A DNA stretch of 64,000 nucleotides. Source: Variovorax sp. PCZ-1. GTDB taxonomy: Bacteria; Pseudomonadota; Gammaproteobacteria; Burkholderiales; Burkholderiaceae_C. The stretch spans positions 434,001 to 498,000 of the forward strand of contig NZ_JAHCDN010000002.1 in the NCBI RefSeq assembly GCF_018413605.1, read 5' to 3'. Below the pieces are notes generated by a model. That model ran no database searches. It saw nothing but the letters and a program-made list of their open reading frames with translations, and was not told where the DNA came from. Numbering within the stretch: the stretch's first letter is position 1; each line of letters starts with the position of its first letter. This document shows positions 1 through 10,716 of the stretch, piece after piece. A program made the translations under genes and the position numbers.

Positions 1-198
1 GTAGCCCTGCGCTACAGGTTTGAGCACAGCTTTATCAATACCTTCGTTGAAGGAATACATGCTGCGATTCAAAGGCTCGAGTGGGTCAGTCGGATTGGCC
101 TGCGGGCCACTGGCACATCCAGAAATCAGGCAAAAAACAAGTATAGCCGGCAACAATACTGCGCGACGTGCTATTAATTTAATAGTATCTGAAAACAT
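1..198 (-). CDS. mlaA: MlaA (VacJ) phospholipid-removal lipoprotein, N-terminal part
   Basis: Outer-membrane lipoprotein of the Mla pathway, which extracts mislocalised phospholipids from the outer leaflet and passes them to MlaC. Only the first 66 codons are inside the window; the gene continues past the left edge. Seen: a signal peptide ending in the lipobox LISGC (Cys at about residue 28), then the family hallmark DPLEPLNRSMYSFNEGIDKA and VLKPVAQGY. It lies 9 nt downstream of mlaD in the same operon. Odd: the hydrophobic core of the signal peptide (IARRAVLLPAIL) is encoded by a copy of repeat R read backwards, and the ATG lies just beyond the repeat tail. Family assignment is firm; the start is the only in-frame ATG close to the signal peptide. 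Confidence 0.93.
   Translation of the reverse strand, partial: MFSDTIKLIARRAVLLPAILVFCLISGCASGPQANPTDPLEPLNRSMYSFNEGIDKAVLKPVAQGY
122..188 (+). repeat. Repeat R, copy 1 (inside mlaA signal peptide)
   Basis: Core GCCGGCAACAATACTGCGCG, then GACGTGCTATTAATTTAATAGTA as a hairpin tail (split: GACGTGCTATTA / ATTTAATAGTA), preceded by the GCAAAAAACA lead seen in other copies. The orientation is + while mlaA is transcribed from the minus strand. It encodes part of the MlaA leader. Confidence 0.8.
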
Positions 199-207
199 AA
201 TGCGCAC

Positions 208-696
208 TTACTTTTTCGCCCCATTGGTATTTGATGAACCGCCCTCTGAGGCTTTGCTGAATAAAAACTGTGAAATCAAATTTTCTAAGATCACCGCGGA
301 TTGAGTGGCTTTGATCGTGTCACCAGCAGCTAGATTTTTTTCTTCCGCACCAGCTTCCATTCCCACATACTGTTCTCCAAGCAAACCACTCGTGAGAATT
401 TTTAGTGAACTGTCTTTAGGAAAAGCATACTTGCTTTGCATAGCCAATGTAGCTTGCGCCTGGAAAGTTTTGTCATCAAACGTGATGGATTCCACGCGTC
501 CGACCACGACACCGGCGCTTTTGACGGCCGATCCTGCTTTCAGACCACCGATATTGTCAAATTTAGCAATCACGCGGTAGGTCGAATCAAAGTTGAATGA
601 CAGCAAATTTGCTGACTTCAAAGCCAAAAACAAGACTGCTGCCGCGCCAATCAGCACGAAGAGACCAACCCACACATCATTTTTAGAGCGTTGCAT
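208..696 (-). CDS. mlaD: MlaD, MCE-domain substrate-binding subunit of the Mla ABC transporter
   Basis: Periplasmic lipid-binding subunit of the MlaFEDB inner-membrane complex, 162 aa, close to the family length. Seen: one N-terminal membrane anchor (WVGLFVLIGAAAVLFLAL, about residues 8-25), then the MCE domain with YRVIAKFDNIGGLKAGSAVK and GVVVGRVESI, and an LLGEQYVG motif. An upstream in-frame ATG at 717 exists, but the ATG at 696 starts with the family-typical MQRSKNDVWVG and has GGAG placed six to seven bases before it, so 696 was chosen. It sits between mlaE and mlaA. Identification is firm. Confidence 0.95.
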   Translation of the reverse strand: MQRSKNDVWVGLFVLIGAAAVLFLALKSANLLSFNFDSTYRVIAKFDNIGGLKAGSAVKSAGVVVGRVESITFDDKTFQAQATLAMQSKYAFPKDSSLKILTSGLLGEQYVGMEAGAEEKNLAAGDTIKATQSAVILENLISQFLFSKASEGGSSNTNGAKK

Positions 697-713
697 CGCG
701 TTTCTCCAAACTT

Positions 714-1496
714 TCAAATCGAAAACATCATCGCTGTGAGCATGAAATCCAGCCCCAGCACGGCCAAGCTACCCATCACCACCGTGCGCGTGGTCGCGCG
801 CGACACGCCCTCAGGCGTAGGCTGCGCTTCATAGCCTTGCAGCAGGGCGATGAACGTCACGGCGATACCAAACACAATGCTTTTGATGATGCCATTGCCT
901 ACGTCGCGCCATACATCTACGCCGCCTTGCATCTGGCTCCAAAACGCACCGCCATCAATACCAATCATGAGCACACCAACGACGTAGCCGCCTAAGATGC
1001 CCACCGCGCTGAAAACTGCTGCTAACACTGGCATCGCAATCACACCACCCCAAAAGCGTGGCGCAAGGATACGGCGAATCGGATCGATTGCACTCATCTC
1101 CATATAGGCCAGCACTTCATCGCGTTTCATGATGCCCACCTCAGCTGTGAGCGCTGTGCCCGCGCGGCCTGCAAAGAGCAGAGCTGTCACCACAGGTCCG
1201 AGTTCCCGCACCAAGCTCAGAGTCACCAGCAATCCTAGTGATTCCGCTGCGCCATAGCGTTGCAAGGTGTAGTAGCCCTGCAAGCCGAGCACGAAGCCCA
1301 CAAACAAGCCGCTCACCGTGATGATGAGGAGCGAATAATTGCCCAAGAAATGAATCTGATCGCGCACCAAGCCGAAACGCTTGAAGCTTGCACCTGCAAG
1401 CGAGAGCAAGCGCACAAACAATCGCGCAGCGTGCCCCATGTTGGCCAGTGTATTGCGCACACCATAGCCGATATCCGAAGGGTTCAGCCAACTCAT
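714..1496 (-). CDS. mlaE: MlaE, permease of the Mla phospholipid ABC transporter
   Basis: Inner-membrane permease, 260 aa, full family length. Seen: several hydrophobic segments, the GLFVGFVLGLQGYYTLQRYG region near residue 60-80, and the MlaE core LVRELGPVVTALLFAGRAG followed by EVGIMKRDEVLAYMEMSAIDP. It ends with SLAVLGLDFMLTAMMF. The start overlaps the mlaF stop by 4 nt and the end runs into the mlaD start region, so the three genes are almost certainly translationally coupled. No damage seen. Confidence 0.96.
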   Translation of the reverse strand: MSWLNPSDIGYGVRNTLANMGHAARLFVRLLSLAGASFKRFGLVRDQIHFLGNYSLLIITVSGLFVGFVLGLQGYYTLQRYGAAESLGLLVTLSLVRELGPVVTALLFAGRAGTALTAEVGIMKRDEVLAYMEMSAIDPIRRILAPRFWGGVIAMPVLAAVFSAVGILGGYVVGVLMIGIDGGAFWSQMQGGVDVWRDVGNGIIKSIVFGIAVTFIALLQGYEAQPTPEGVSRATTRTVVMGSLAVLGLDFMLTAMMFSI

Positions 1497-2350
1497 TTGC
1501 GGCCCCCGTTCTTGATACCAGAGCCGAAGTCTTCTTCGATACTCACTCCAGGGTAATGAAACTTCACCGGCCCATCAGCTTTGGCATTCACGAACTGATG
1601 CACCAAGGGATCTGTGCTGTTCTTTACCTCATCTGGCGTGCCTTGTGCAGCAATTTTCCCATTCGCCAAAATGATCACGCGATCTGCAATCAAGAATGTT
1701 TCTTCCAAATCATGTGAGACGATGATGCTCGTGATGCCTAAAGCATCATTGAGCTGGCGAATCAGCTGGCCAGACGTACCCAGCGAAATCGGATCCAGTC
1801 CTGCAAACGGTTCGTCATACATCACCAGCTCAGGATCGAGCGCCATCGCCCGCGCGAGCGCCACGCGCCGCGCCATGCCGCCCGAGAGCTCGCTAGGCAT
1901 CAAATCTCGCGCACCTCGTAGGCCAACGGCATGCAGCTTCATCAGCACAATATCGCGGATCATCGGTTCGCTCAAATCGGTCAGCTCACGCAGCGGGAAG
2001 GCGACATTCTCAAACGCGCTCAAATCCGAAAAAATCGCGCCAAACTGGAACAACATACCCATACGCCGACGCACGGCATACAGGCCGCTTTGATCGAGGG
2101 TAGCGATATTGCTGTCGTCAAACAGCACCTCACCCGCTTGCGCTTTGACTTGCCCACCAATGAGCCGCAGCACCGTCGTCTTACCGCCGCCAGAAGCGCC
2201 CATCAGCGCCGTGACTTTGCCGCGCTCAATCGATAGGCTCACGCCATCTAAGATTTTGCGTCCTGTGCCATAACCAAAATGCACATCCTTGAGTTCGATC
2301 AAAGATGCGCTGGCTGGGGCCGGAGAAGAAGCAGGTGTATTTGTAGTCAT
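1493..2350 (-). CDS. mlaF: MlaF, ATPase of the Mla phospholipid ABC transporter
   Basis: Cytoplasmic ABC ATPase that energises MlaE, 285 aa from the chosen start. Seen: Walker A GASGGGKTT (about 51-59), Q-loop near FQFGAIFS, ABC signature LSGGM (about 155-159), Walker B LVMYDE (about 175-180) and the switch His in IIVSHDLEE. An ORF start 36 nt upstream (2386) would add 12 residues, but the Ala/Pro/Ser-rich MTTNTPASSP start is more typical; neither has a strong Shine-Dalgarno site. It is the first gene of the mlaFEDA operon here. Confidence 0.95.
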   Translation of the reverse strand: MTTNTPASSPAPASASLIELKDVHFGYGTGRKILDGVSLSIERGKVTALMGASGGGKTTVLRLIGGQVKAQAGEVLFDDSNIATLDQSGLYAVRRRMGMLFQFGAIFSDLSAFENVAFPLRELTDLSEPMIRDIVLMKLHAVGLRGARDLMPSELSGGMARRVALARAMALDPELVMYDEPFAGLDPISLGTSGQLIRQLNDALGITSIIVSHDLEETFLIADRVIILANGKIAAQGTPDEVKNSTDPLVHQFVNAKADGPVKFHYPGVSIEEDFGSGIKNGGRK

Positions 2351-2532
2351 TAGAAAAAATGCCTCGCTGATTTCTCGGCAAGGCATCTAATGATACGGGA
2401 AACTACCTAAAGTTCGCTCCCTACTGTTGGGGATGTGTTGTAAGGAGTCAACGCGCTTTACGCATGTTTACTTGGTGACTAAGAATGAACTTGCGATGCC
2501 TTGAACATCGTTGATGAGTACAAAACAGGAAT

Positions 2533-3471
2533 TTAGAAAACTCGGCGAACGATATAGCCTTTTTGCTCCATCAACTTGGGCAGAGCCAAAGCGCCTGTCA
2601 TGTGTAAAGCGCCGATCACAGCGAATACTTTCTTGCCAGAACTGTGTAAGCGATCCAACTCGGAGGCCATGCCGGGATTACGGCCATCGTTCATTTCAGT
2701 GAGCAGTCGTCGTTGAAATGCATCGTCTTTGCATTCACACCATTGATCGATATCAGCAAACTTCTCGAGTTGATTGGTCGACCAAAAATTGAGCATTTTG
2801 GACATCACGCGATCAGTCGCTCCATTTTCGATATCTGCAAGGTACTTATCAACCATGATTGAAGGAACATCCCAGCCCAAGGTCAGTGCTTGAGCTTGCA
2901 CTTTAGCAGTCTCGAGAGAAAATACGGTTTTTTGCAAGTTGCTTGCGAGAATCGCCAGAAAAACTTCGCGAGATAAAGCTGGCTCGAGTCCAAGAGTACG
3001 AACCTTACCCATCGTTATTTGGATGTATTTGAAAGACCAAGGCTGATCATCCTTCAGATCTTTTTCGATACAAAATTTCTTGGCTAACCGCATCGCCTCT
3101 TTTTGTTGTGCCGCATTCAAGCGCATCAAATCTGGAGCTTTCTTGATTTCAGCCATCAGCTCTTCTACGAGCTGCGCATCAAGCACATTCACTTCTACAG
3201 CAACAGCATCGCTGCTCTGAAAAGCTTGCATCGTCTTACGACCAGGCATCACAAACTTTTCGGGCAGCACATGCATCGTGCCGTAGAGATGCGAAACGCG
3301 TCCATTTTTTTCAATTTGCCAGAGAAAGCCTGTATCTTGGGCTTGCTCTGGCTTGACCCTAGCAAATACCTTTTCCAGATCTGGCTGAGGGATACATTGC
3401 GCGATCGTGTGAGAGGAGAAAAAGGCTGAGATGAACAAAAGGGCGAATAACAAGCGCCTCGTTAGCTTCAT
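2533..3471 (-). CDS. TraB/GumN family protein, exported
   Basis: Member of the TraB/PrgY/GumN family (312 aa). Bacterial members are poorly characterised; a metalloprotease-like fold has been proposed for the family. Seen: signal peptide (RRLLFALLFISAFFSSHTIA), the family motif HLYGTMHVLPEKF, and the C-terminal partner motif VIGALHMTGALALPKLM, both carrying conserved GxxH-type His residues. The upstream TTG at 3477 was not used because the ATG at 3471 has AGGGA at good spacing. It lies downstream of gltD on the same strand with 48 nt between, so read-through transcription is possible. Confidence 0.85.
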   Translation of the reverse strand: MKLTRRLLFALLFISAFFSSHTIAQCIPQPDLEKVFARVKPEQAQDTGFLWQIEKNGRVSHLYGTMHVLPEKFVMPGRKTMQAFQSSDAVAVEVNVLDAQLVEELMAEIKKAPDLMRLNAAQQKEAMRLAKKFCIEKDLKDDQPWSFKYIQITMGKVRTLGLEPALSREVFLAILASNLQKTVFSLETAKVQAQALTLGWDVPSIMVDKYLADIENGATDRVMSKMLNFWSTNQLEKFADIDQWCECKDDAFQRRLLTEMNDGRNPGMASELDRLHSSGKKVFAVIGALHMTGALALPKLMEQKGYIVRRVF

Positions 3472-3519
3472 ATCCAATCCCTTAATCGCTTTTTTGGTTG
3501 AGCTGTACGATGAAAAGTA

Positions 3520-4986
3520 TCAGCGTGGCAAATCGCTAAAACCCATCAGAAACTCATCCACAGCGCGAGCGGCTTGGCGGCCTTCTCTGATGGCCCAAAC
3601 AACTAAGCTTTGGCCACGGCGCATGTCGCCTGCGGCAAACACCTTGGGCACATTGGTGGCATAGCCGCCTGTGAACTCGGTGTGGGCTTTGGCGTTGCCA
3701 CGGTTGTCTTTCTCGATGCCGAAAGCGTCGATCACGCTGGCGACGGGGGAGACGAAGCCCATGGCTAGGAAGACCATGTCGGCTTTGTAGGTCTTTTCGG
3801 TGCCTGGCACTTCAGTGAGCTTGCCGTCTTTCATTTCGACGTGGACAGTTTTCAGACCGGTAAGCTTGCCTTTTTCGCCGATGAATTCTTTGGTGGAGAT
3901 GGCGAATTCGCGGTTGCAGCCTTCTTCGTGGCTGGAGCTGGTGCGTAATTTCAGCGGCCAGTAAGGCCACACGAGGGGCTTGTTTTCTTCTTCGGGGGGC
4001 TGGGGCATCACTTCGAATTGCGTGACGCTCACGGCTCCGTGGCGGTTGCTGGTGCCGACGCAATCTGAGCCCGTGTCGCCGCCGCCGATCACGATGACAT
4101 GTTTGCCGTCTGCGCGCAATTGGCCTTTGAGTTTGTCGCCGGCGTTGACCTTGTTTTGCTGTGGCAGGAATTCCATGGCGAAATGCACGCCATCGAGATC
4201 ACGGCCGGGCACGGGCAGATCGCGCGACTGCTCTGCGCCGCCGGTGAGCAGCACGGCATCGAAGTCTTTCTGCAATTGCTCGGGAGAAATGGTCTCTTTC
4301 GCCCAGTTCGTCACCTTGCTGTCTTTAGGCAAGCTGGCCACCATCACGCCAGTTTTAAACGTCACACCCTCGGCTTGCATTTGCTCCACACGGCGATCAA
4401 TATGGCTTTTCTCCATTTTGAAGTCAGGAATGCCATAGCGCAGCAAGCCGCCGACGCGATCGTTCTTTTCAAACAAAGTCACATCATGGCCTGCGCGAGC
4501 GAGCTGCTGAGCAGCGGCCATGCCTGCGGGGCCGGAGCCGACGATGGCGATTTTCTTACCGGTTTTGTGTTTGGCGACGACGGGCTTGACCCAGCCTTCT
4601 GCCCAGGCTTTGTCAATGATGGCGTGCTCGATGGATTTGATGCCGATCGGGTCGTCGTTGATGTTCAGCGTGCAAGCGGCTTCGCAAGGCGCGGGGCAGA
4701 TGCGGCCTGTGAACTCGGGGAAGTTGTTGGTGGAATGCAATACGGTGATCGCGTTCTTCCAATCGCCCTGGTACACCAGATCGTTGAAATCGGGAATGAT
4801 GTTGTTGACCGGGCAGCCGTTGTTGCAAAACGGTGTGCCGCAATCCATGCAGCGCGCACCTTGCTTTTTGGCATCGTCTTCGCTGAGGCCAATCACAAAC
4901 TCTTTGTAATGCTTGACGCGCTCGGGCACAGGCTTGTAGCCCTCTTCGATGCGCTCAAACTCTAAGAAACCAGTTGCTTTTCCCAT
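3520..4986 (-). CDS. gltD: Glutamate synthase (NADPH) small subunit
   Basis: Oxidises NADPH through FAD and passes electrons to GltB for glutamate synthesis from glutamine and 2-oxoglutarate. 488 aa, full length. Seen: N-terminal 4Fe-4S cysteines [15 protein letters not shown] (Cys46, 49, 54, 58) and CPAPCEAAC, the FAD fold [20 protein letters not shown], the NAD(P) fold [14 protein letters not shown], and the C-terminal FAD motif [18 protein letters not shown]. Second gene of gltBD, with 110 nt and one R repeat between the two genes. Confidence 0.98.
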   Translation of the reverse strand: MGKATGFLEFERIEEGYKPVPERVKHYKEFVIGLSEDDAKKQGARCMDCGTPFCNNGCPVNNIIPDFNDLVYQGDWKNAITVLHSTNNFPEFTGRICPAPCEAACTLNINDDPIGIKSIEHAIIDKAWAEGWVKPVVAKHKTGKKIAIVGSGPAGMAAAQQLARAGHDVTLFEKNDRVGGLLRYGIPDFKMEKSHIDRRVEQMQAEGVTFKTGVMVASLPKDSKVTNWAKETISPEQLQKDFDAVLLTGGAEQSRDLPVPGRDLDGVHFAMEFLPQQNKVNAGDKLKGQLRADGKHVIVIGGGDTGSDCVGTSNRHGAVSVTQFEVMPQPPEEENKPLVWPYWPLKLRTSSSHEEGCNREFAISTKEFIGEKGKLTGLKTVHVEMKDGKLTEVPGTEKTYKADMVFLAMGFVSPVASVIDAFGIEKDNRGNAKAHTEFTGGYATNVPKVFAAGDMRRGQSLVVWAIREGRQAARAVDEFLMGFSDLPR

Positions 4987-5014
4987 GATACTCTGTCTTT
5001 CGGGTTGGCTAAAT

Positions 5015-5080
5015 TACTATTGATTTAATAGCACTCCGCGCAGGTTTTATGCCGGCGAAGTGCTTAAATTGCTTTAAAAA
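5015..5080 (-). repeat. Repeat R, copy 2 (gltB-gltD intergenic, reverse orientation)
   Basis: Read on the + strand as TACTATTGATTTAATAGCAC then TCCGCGCAGGTTTTATGCCGG and CGAAGTGC (split for length). One of only two copies pointing to the minus strand. It sits in the gltB-gltD spacer and could form an RNA hairpin between the two messages. Confidence 0.8.
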
Positions 5081-5096
5081 TACGAATAAAACGAGA

Positions 5097-8000
5097 TTAA
5101 GCAGTTGCCTTGGCTTTTTTCGCCGCCAGCTCAGTCATCGCACGCTTGTATTCCGTTGGCATGACTTTGACGAACTTGCCGCGCTGCTCTGTCCAGTTGT
5201 CCAGAATCTCGCGCGCTCGCAGGCTGCCTGTCCACTTGTGGTGATCTTCCACGAGTTTTTTCAGCAGTGCGTCATCGGTCTGGCCGAAGTGCAGAGGATC
5301 GGTTTGCTCTGAAGCCGCTGTGACCTTGGCCAAGCCCACCATCGAAGTGTTGCAGCGCTTGGCAAACTGGCCATCCACGTCATACACATAGGCCACGCCG
5401 CCACTCATGCCAGCGGCGAAGTTGCGGCCGGTTTTGCCGAGTACGACGACGGTGCCGCCTGTCATGTATTCGCAGCCATGATCGCCTGTGCCTTCAACGA
5501 CTGCAGTGGCTCCTGAGAGGCGCACGGCGAAGCGCTCGCCGCCCACGCCGCGCAGGAAGGCTTCGCCCTCCGTAGCGCCGTAGAGCACGGCGTTGCCCAC
5601 GATGATGTTCTCCGCTGCGTTGCCACGGAAATCAATGCTCGGGCGCACGACGATGCGGCCGCCGCTCATGCCTTTGCCGGTGTAGTCATTCGCTTCGCCA
5701 ATAAGATACAACGTGATGCCGCGAGCTAGGAATGCGCCGAAGCTTTGGCCGCCTGTGCCTTCGAGCTGAATGCGGATGGAATCATCTGGCAAGCCCTTAG
5801 AGCCATAGCGCTTGACGACTTCGCCGGAGAGCATCGCGCCCAAAGAGCGGTTCACATTGCGCGCCGCTTCGATGAAATGCACTTTCTCGCCTTTTTCCAA
5901 AGCGGCTTTGGATTTTTCGATCAGCTTCAAGTCCAGCGCTTTATCCAGCGCGTGATCTTGTGTGCTCTCATGCTTGCGCGGCACATCAGCCGGCACTTCT
6001 GGCTGATAGAAAACGCGAGAGAAATCAAGACCCTGCGCCTTCCAATGCGCGATGCCTTTGCGGGTATCGAGCAACTCAGCGCGGCCAATCAGATCGTCAA
6101 ACTTTTTGATGCCCAGCTGCGCCATGATGCCGCGCACTTCTTCTGCCACGAAGAAGAAATAGTTCACCACATGCTCAGGCTTGCCTTGGAATTTGGCGCG
6201 CAACACGGGATCTTGCGTGGCCACGCCCACAGGGCAGGTGTTCAGGTGGCATTTGCGCATCATGATGCAGCCTTCCACAACCAGCGGTGCAGTGGCAAAG
6301 CCCATTTCATCAGCGCCGAGCAGAGCTGCAATCACCACATCGCGGCCTGTTTTCATCTGCCCATCGGCCTGCACGCGAATGCGGCCGCGCAGGCGGTTGA
6401 GCACGAGGGTTTGCTGCGTCTCTGCCAAGCCCAGCTCCCAAGGTGTGCCAGCATGCTTGACAGAAGACAGAGGCGAAGCGCCCGTGCCGCCATCGTGCCC
6501 AGCGATCACCACATGATCGGCCTTGCACTTGGCCACACCTGCGGCAATCGTGCCCACGCCGACTTCTGAGACTAGCTTCACAGAAATATCCGCAGCGCTG
6601 TTGGCATTCTTCAGATCGTGAATGAGCTGAGCCAAATCTTCAATCGAATAGATGTCGTGATGCGGAGGAGGGCTGATGAGGCCAACGCCTGGCACGCTGT
6701 AACGCAGCGCGCCGATATAGTCGCTCACCTTGCCGCCGGGCAACTGGCCGCCTTCGCCGGGCTTCGCGCCTTGCGCCATCTTGATCTGGATTTGATCGGC
6801 AGAGACGAGGTATTCAGCCGTCACGCCGAAGCGGCCAGAGGCCACTTGCTTGATCTTGCTGCGCAATGAGTCACCGGCTTGCAAAGGAATATCCGCCACG
6901 ATGCGATCACCGCCAAGCTGCGTGCCCACGCTCTCGCCCGCTTTGATCACGGGGATGAAACGTTTTCCCTTGCCCTCGGCCTTGCCTGCATCCATCTCAC
7001 CGCGATAACGCAGCGGATCTTCGCCACCTTCGCCCGTGTTGCTCTTGCCGCCGATGCGGTTCATCGCAATCGCGAGTGTTGTGTGGGCTTCTGTCGAGAT
7101 TGAGCCGAGAGACATCGCTCCCGTCGCAAAGCGCTTGACGATTTCTTTCGCGGGCTCGACATCATCAATCGAGATGGCTTTGCTCGCATCAATCTTGAAT
7201 TCAAACAAGCCGCGCAGCGTGAGGTGGCGCTTGGTTTGATCGTTGATGATCTGGGCGTATTCTTTGTAGGTGGCGGCGTTGTTGGCGCGGGTGGCGTGTT
7301 GCAGTTTGGCAATCGCGTCGGGCGTCCACATATGGTCTTCACCGCGCACGCGCCAGGCGTATTCGCCGCCCACTTCGAGCATGCCTTCCAAAATAGGATC
7401 GCTGCCGAAAGCGGCTGCATGCACGCGGATGGATTCTTCGGCGATTTCAAACACGCCGATGCCGCCGACTTGGCTTGCCGTGCCGTAGAAATATTTGTCC
7501 ACGAAAGCGCGATCCAAGCCCACCGCTTCAAAAATCTGCGAGCCGCAATAGCTCATGTAGGTGGAGATGCCCATTTTGGACATCACTTTGTTCAAGCCCT
7601 TGCCCACAGCTTTCACGAAGTTGTACACCGCTTTGTCTGCGTCCACATCCTTGGTGTGCTTGGTGAGCTCGATCACCGTTTCCATCGCGAGATACGGATG
7701 GATGGCTTCTGCGCCATAACCTGCGAGCAGGGCGAAATGGTGCGTCTCGCGGGCGCTGCCGGTCTCTACCACCAAGCCTGCGTTGCAGCGCTGGCCTGCG
7801 CGCACGAGGTGTTGGTGAATGGACGATGTAGCGAGCAGCGCGGGCACAGGCACGCGCGTGCTGTCCATCGCGCGATCAGACACGATGAGGATGTTGTGGC
7901 CGCTCTTGATCGCGTCCACTGCTTCGGCATTGAGCGAAGCAAGCTTCGCCTCCACGCCTTCGCGCCCCCAAGCGGCGGGGTAAGTGATATCCAGCGTGTA

Positions 8001-9803
8001 GCTCTTGAACTTGCCGCGCGAATGCGTGGCAATGTCGCGGATCTTGGCCATGTCGGCAAAGTCGAGCACGGGTTGATCCACCTCCAAGCGCAGCGGTGGG
8101 TTCACCGCATTGATGTCCAGCAAATTCGGCTTGGGGCCGATGAAGCTGTTCAAGCTCATCACGATTTGCTCGCGGATCGAGTCAATCGGCGGGTTCGTCA
8201 CCTGAGCGAAGAGCTGCTTGAAGTAGTTAAACAGTGGCTTGTTTTTGTCAGACAACACAGCCAAAGGCGAATCATTGCCCATGGAGCCCACGGCTTCTTC
8301 GGCATTGGCGGCCATGGGCGCCATGAGGAATTTCAGGTCTTCCTGCGTGTAGCCGAAAGCTTGCTGGCGGTCGAGCAAGTTTTCTTTGATGGGGGCTATG
8401 GAGTCCGCTGCGGCTTGCGGCACGTCATCCAATTTGATACGCACTTCGTCAATCCACTGGCGATAAGGCTTGCTGTTGGCCAGTTGGCTTTTCAGTTCTT
8501 CGTCGTCAATCAGGCGGCCTTGCTCTAGGTCAATCAAAAACATCTTGCCGGGCTGCAAGCGCCATTTTTTGACGATTTTGTTTTCTGTGATGTGTGGGAG
8601 CACGCCAGCTTCAGACGCCATGATCACCATGTCGTCGTCCGTCAAGCAATAGCGCGATGGGCGCAGGCCGTTGCGATCAAGAGTCGCGCCGATTTGGCGG
8701 CCGTCGGTGAACACAATACTTGCTGGGCCGTCCCACGGCTCCATCATGCTCGCGTGGTATTCGTAAAACGCTTTGCGGCGCTCGTCCATCATCGTGTGTT
8801 GTTCCCATGGCTCGGGCATCATCATCATCACGGCGTGGCTGATGGGGTAGCCGGCGGCAGTGAGCAGCTCTAGCGTGTTGTCGAAAGTCGCGGTGTCAGA
8901 CTGGCCTTCAAAGCTGATCGGATAGAGCTTCTTCAAATCATCGCCCAGCACGGGCGATTTCATCACGCCTTCGCGAGCGCGCATCCAGTTGAAATTGCCG
9001 CGAACGGTGTTGATCTCACCGTTGTGCGCCACATAGCGATAAGGGTGAGCCAGCGGCCACTCGGGGAAGGTGTTGGTGGAGAAACGCTGATGCACCAAGG
9101 CCAAGGCCGAGACGCATTTTGGGTTTTGCAAATCAAGGAAATACTCGCCCACTTGTGTAGCGAGCAGCAGGCCTTTGTAAACCATGGTGCGGCAGCTCAT
9201 GCTGGGCACGTAATATTCTTTGCTGTGCTTCAGACCCAGATTCTGAATCGCGGCACTCGCCGTTTTGCGAATGACATACAGCTTGCGCTCCAGCGCATCA
9301 GGCACGGTGATGTCTGCACCCCTGCCAATGAAAATCTGGCGAATGATCGGCTCTTTTTCGCGCACGAAGGGGCTCATCGGCATCGTCTTGTTCACAGGCA
9401 CATCGCGCCAGCCCAGCACCACTTGGCCTTCCGCCTTCACAGCGCGCTCAAGCTCTTGTTCGCAAGCCAAGCGAGATGCATGCTCTTTGGGCAAGAAAAT
9501 CATGCCCACGCCATATTCACCCTGCGCTGGAAGCTCTAAACCTTGCTTGGCCATCTCTTCCCGGTAAAAATCATCCGGTAACTGAATCAAAATGCCTGCG
9601 CCATCGCCGCAAAGCTCATCTGCGCCCACAGCGCCCCGGTGATCCAGATTCTCAAGAATCTTCAAGCCGTTTTGCACAATCGCATGCGACTTCGCGCCCT
9701 TGATATGCGCCACAAAACCCACACCGCAAGCGTCTTTTTCTTGCGAAGGCATATACAAACCGTTAGAAGCAGCGGCCGCGATTTCTTTGTCCAGAGCACC
9801 CAT
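5097..9803 (-). CDS. gltB: Glutamate synthase (NADPH) large subunit
   Basis: Catalytic subunit of GOGAT, 1568 aa, the usual size. Seen in order: class II glutaminase domain with the nucleophile at Cys26 (EKDACGVGF, preceded by a short propeptide), central domain, FMN/2-oxoglutarate synthase domain ([58 protein letters not shown]), the cysteine-containing [14 protein letters not shown] 3Fe-4S region, and the C-terminal beta-helix ([26 protein letters not shown]). Start has AGGAG eight bases upstream. Identification certain. Confidence 0.99.
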   Translation of the reverse strand: MGALDKEIAAAASNGLYMPSQEKDACGVGFVAHIKGAKSHAIVQNGLKILENLDHRGAVGADELCGDGAGILIQLPDDFYREEMAKQGLELPAQGEYGVGMIFLPKEHASRLACEQELERAVKAEGQVVLGWRDVPVNKTMPMSPFVREKEPIIRQIFIGRGADITVPDALERKLYVIRKTASAAIQNLGLKHSKEYYVPSMSCRTMVYKGLLLATQVGEYFLDLQNPKCVSALALVHQRFSTNTFPEWPLAHPYRYVAHNGEINTVRGNFNWMRAREGVMKSPVLGDDLKKLYPISFEGQSDTATFDNTLELLTAAGYPISHAVMMMMPEPWEQHTMMDERRKAFYEYHASMMEPWDGPASIVFTDGRQIGATLDRNGLRPSRYCLTDDDMVIMASEAGVLPHITENKIVKKWRLQPGKMFLIDLEQGRLIDDEELKSQLANSKPYRQWIDEVRIKLDDVPQAAADSIAPIKENLLDRQQAFGYTQEDLKFLMAPMAANAEEAVGSMGNDSPLAVLSDKNKPLFNYFKQLFAQVTNPPIDSIREQIVMSLNSFIGPKPNLLDINAVNPPLRLEVDQPVLDFADMAKIRDIATHSRGKFKSYTLDITYPAAWGREGVEAKLASLNAEAVDAIKSGHNILIVSDRAMDSTRVPVPALLATSSIHQHLVRAGQRCNAGLVVETGSARETHHFALLAGYGAEAIHPYLAMETVIELTKHTKDVDADKAVYNFVKAVGKGLNKVMSKMGISTYMSYCGSQIFEAVGLDRAFVDKYFYGTASQVGGIGVFEIAEESIRVHAAAFGSDPILEGMLEVGGEYAWRVRGEDHMWTPDAIAKLQHATRANNAATYKEYAQIINDQTKRHLTLRGLFEFKIDASKAISIDDVEPAKEIVKRFATGAMSLGSISTEAHTTLAIAMNRIGGKSNTGEGGEDPLRYRGEMDAGKAEGKGKRFIPVIKAGESVGTQLGGDRIVADIPLQAGDSLRSKIKQVASGRFGVTAEYLVSADQIQIKMAQGAKPGEGGQLPGGKVSDYIGALRYSVPGVGLISPPPHHDIYSIEDLAQLIHDLKNANSAADISVKLVSEVGVGTIAAGVAKCKADHVVIAGHDGGTGASPLSSVKHAGTPWELGLAETQQTLVLNRLRGRIRVQADGQMKTGRDVVIAALLGADEMGFATAPLVVEGCIMMRKCHLNTCPVGVATQDPVLRAKFQGKPEHVVNYFFFVAEEVRGIMAQLGIKKFDDLIGRAELLDTRKGIAHWKAQGLDFSRVFYQPEVPADVPRKHESTQDHALDKALDLKLIEKSKAALEKGEKVHFIEAARNVNRSLGAMLSGEVVKRYGSKGLPDDSIRIQLEGTGGQSFGAFLARGITLYLIGEANDYTGKGMSGGRIVVRPSIDFRGNAAENIIVGNAVLYGATEGEAFLRGVGGERFAVRLSGATAVVEGTGDHGCEYMTGGTVVVLGKTGRNFAAGMSGGVAYVYDVDGQFAKRCNTSMVGLAKVTAASEQTDPLHFGQTDDALLKKLVEDHHKWTGSLRAREILDNWTEQRGKFVKVMPTEYKRAMTELAAKKAKATA

Positions 9804-9876
9804 GTGCTTCTCCTAGTATTCAAAAGGGAAGCGTATTTTATTGCGTTGCAGCATCTTCTGTGTGACACTTGAGTCC

Positions 9877-9909
9877 AAATTAATTGGGGTCAGAACCCAA
9901 TTAATTTTT
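9877..9909. repeat. REP-like palindrome, left of RAYT
   Basis: AAATTAATTGGGGTCAGAAC followed by CCAATTAATTTTT. It is the reverse complement of the palindrome on the other side of the transposase. A partial related word, TTAATTGGGGACATATTTAA, lies at about 9930-9949. Confidence 0.9.
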
Positions 9910-9959
9910 CTTGAATTGTCTTAGTTTATTAATTGGGGACATATTTAAGATGCTTGATT

Positions 9960-10667
9960 TTATTGGTTTCTATTCAAAGACTTGGCTCCAAACGGTCGTC
10001 CCGCTTTGCTAGCATGCAGCCGTTTTTCGGTCTTCTTCTCTAAACTCAGCACAAATTCATCATCGCCCAAAGCATGGTTTTTCAGCAGGGTTTGGGTGAT
10101 CTGGGTTTGCTGATGCGCCGTCAATCCGGCATGCACCAGCTCTTGGTAAGCCTTCTCGCGCGAAAACGGCGTGTTGCCCAGATTGAAAAAATGCGGATGA
10201 GGCGTGATCAAGCGATCAGACAGCCCGCCCGAGTAATGCGCATAGCTGCTCCAAGCAAAATCCTGCGGCTGCGCCACCATTTGCGCACGCACAGGATTCA
10301 AATCGATATACGCCATACACGCCAAAAGATAGCGCTCACTCTGCACCAAAGCACTGCGAAACCGGCCTTCAAACAACGTGCCCGAGCGCCCCTGCCGCTT
10401 GTTAAACCGCAGCACATAGCTGCGCCCGATTTGCTGCATCATCTTTGACAAGCCCTCTTGCGTGCTCGGCGTGAGCAGCAGATGCAGGTGGTTGTCCATC
10501 AACACATAGCTGTGAATCGCCACCGCATGCTCGCGCGAAGCTTCAAACAACAGCGCCAGCATCTCGCGCCGATCCGCATCTGAGACAAAAATCAGCTGAT
10601 GATTGTTGCCCCGCTGGATCACATGATAGGTGTAGCCCGGAAGAGCCGTGCGCGCTTGTCTTGCCAT
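9960..10667 (-). CDS. REP-associated tyrosine transposase (RAYT, IS200-like Y1 family)
   Basis: 235 aa. Y1 transposases of this group cut and join single-stranded REP palindromes. Seen: MARQARTALPGYTYHVIQRG N-terminus, the HUH motif in MDNHLHLLL (His-hydrophobic-His), and the region YLLACMAYIDLNPVRAQMV with the candidate catalytic Tyr and WSSYAHYSGG. It is flanked on both sides by AATTAATTGGG..CCC palindromes in mirror orientation, as expected for a RAYT and its cognate REPs. It is inserted between gltB and an unknown gene on the same strand. Intact reading frame. Confidence 0.92.
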   Translation of the reverse strand: MARQARTALPGYTYHVIQRGNNHQLIFVSDADRREMLALLFEASREHAVAIHSYVLMDNHLHLLLTPSTQEGLSKMMQQIGRSYVLRFNKRQGRSGTLFEGRFRSALVQSERYLLACMAYIDLNPVRAQMVAQPQDFAWSSYAHYSGGLSDRLITPHPHFFNLGNTPFSREKAYQELVHAGLTAHQQTQITQTLLKNHALGDDEFVLSLEKKTEKRLHASKAGRPFGAKSLNRNQ

Positions 10668-10682
10668 GCGGGCAGTTTAGCG

Positions 10683-10714
10683 AAATTAATTGGGTTCTGA
10701 CCCCAATTAATTTT
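10683..10714. repeat. REP-like palindrome, right of RAYT
   Basis: AAATTAATTGGGTTCTGACC followed by CCAATTAATTTT, the mirror of the left palindrome. It ends two bases before the stop codon of the next minus-strand gene, so the element was inserted right at, or has redefined, that gene's end. Confidence 0.9.
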
Positions 10715-10716
10715 CT

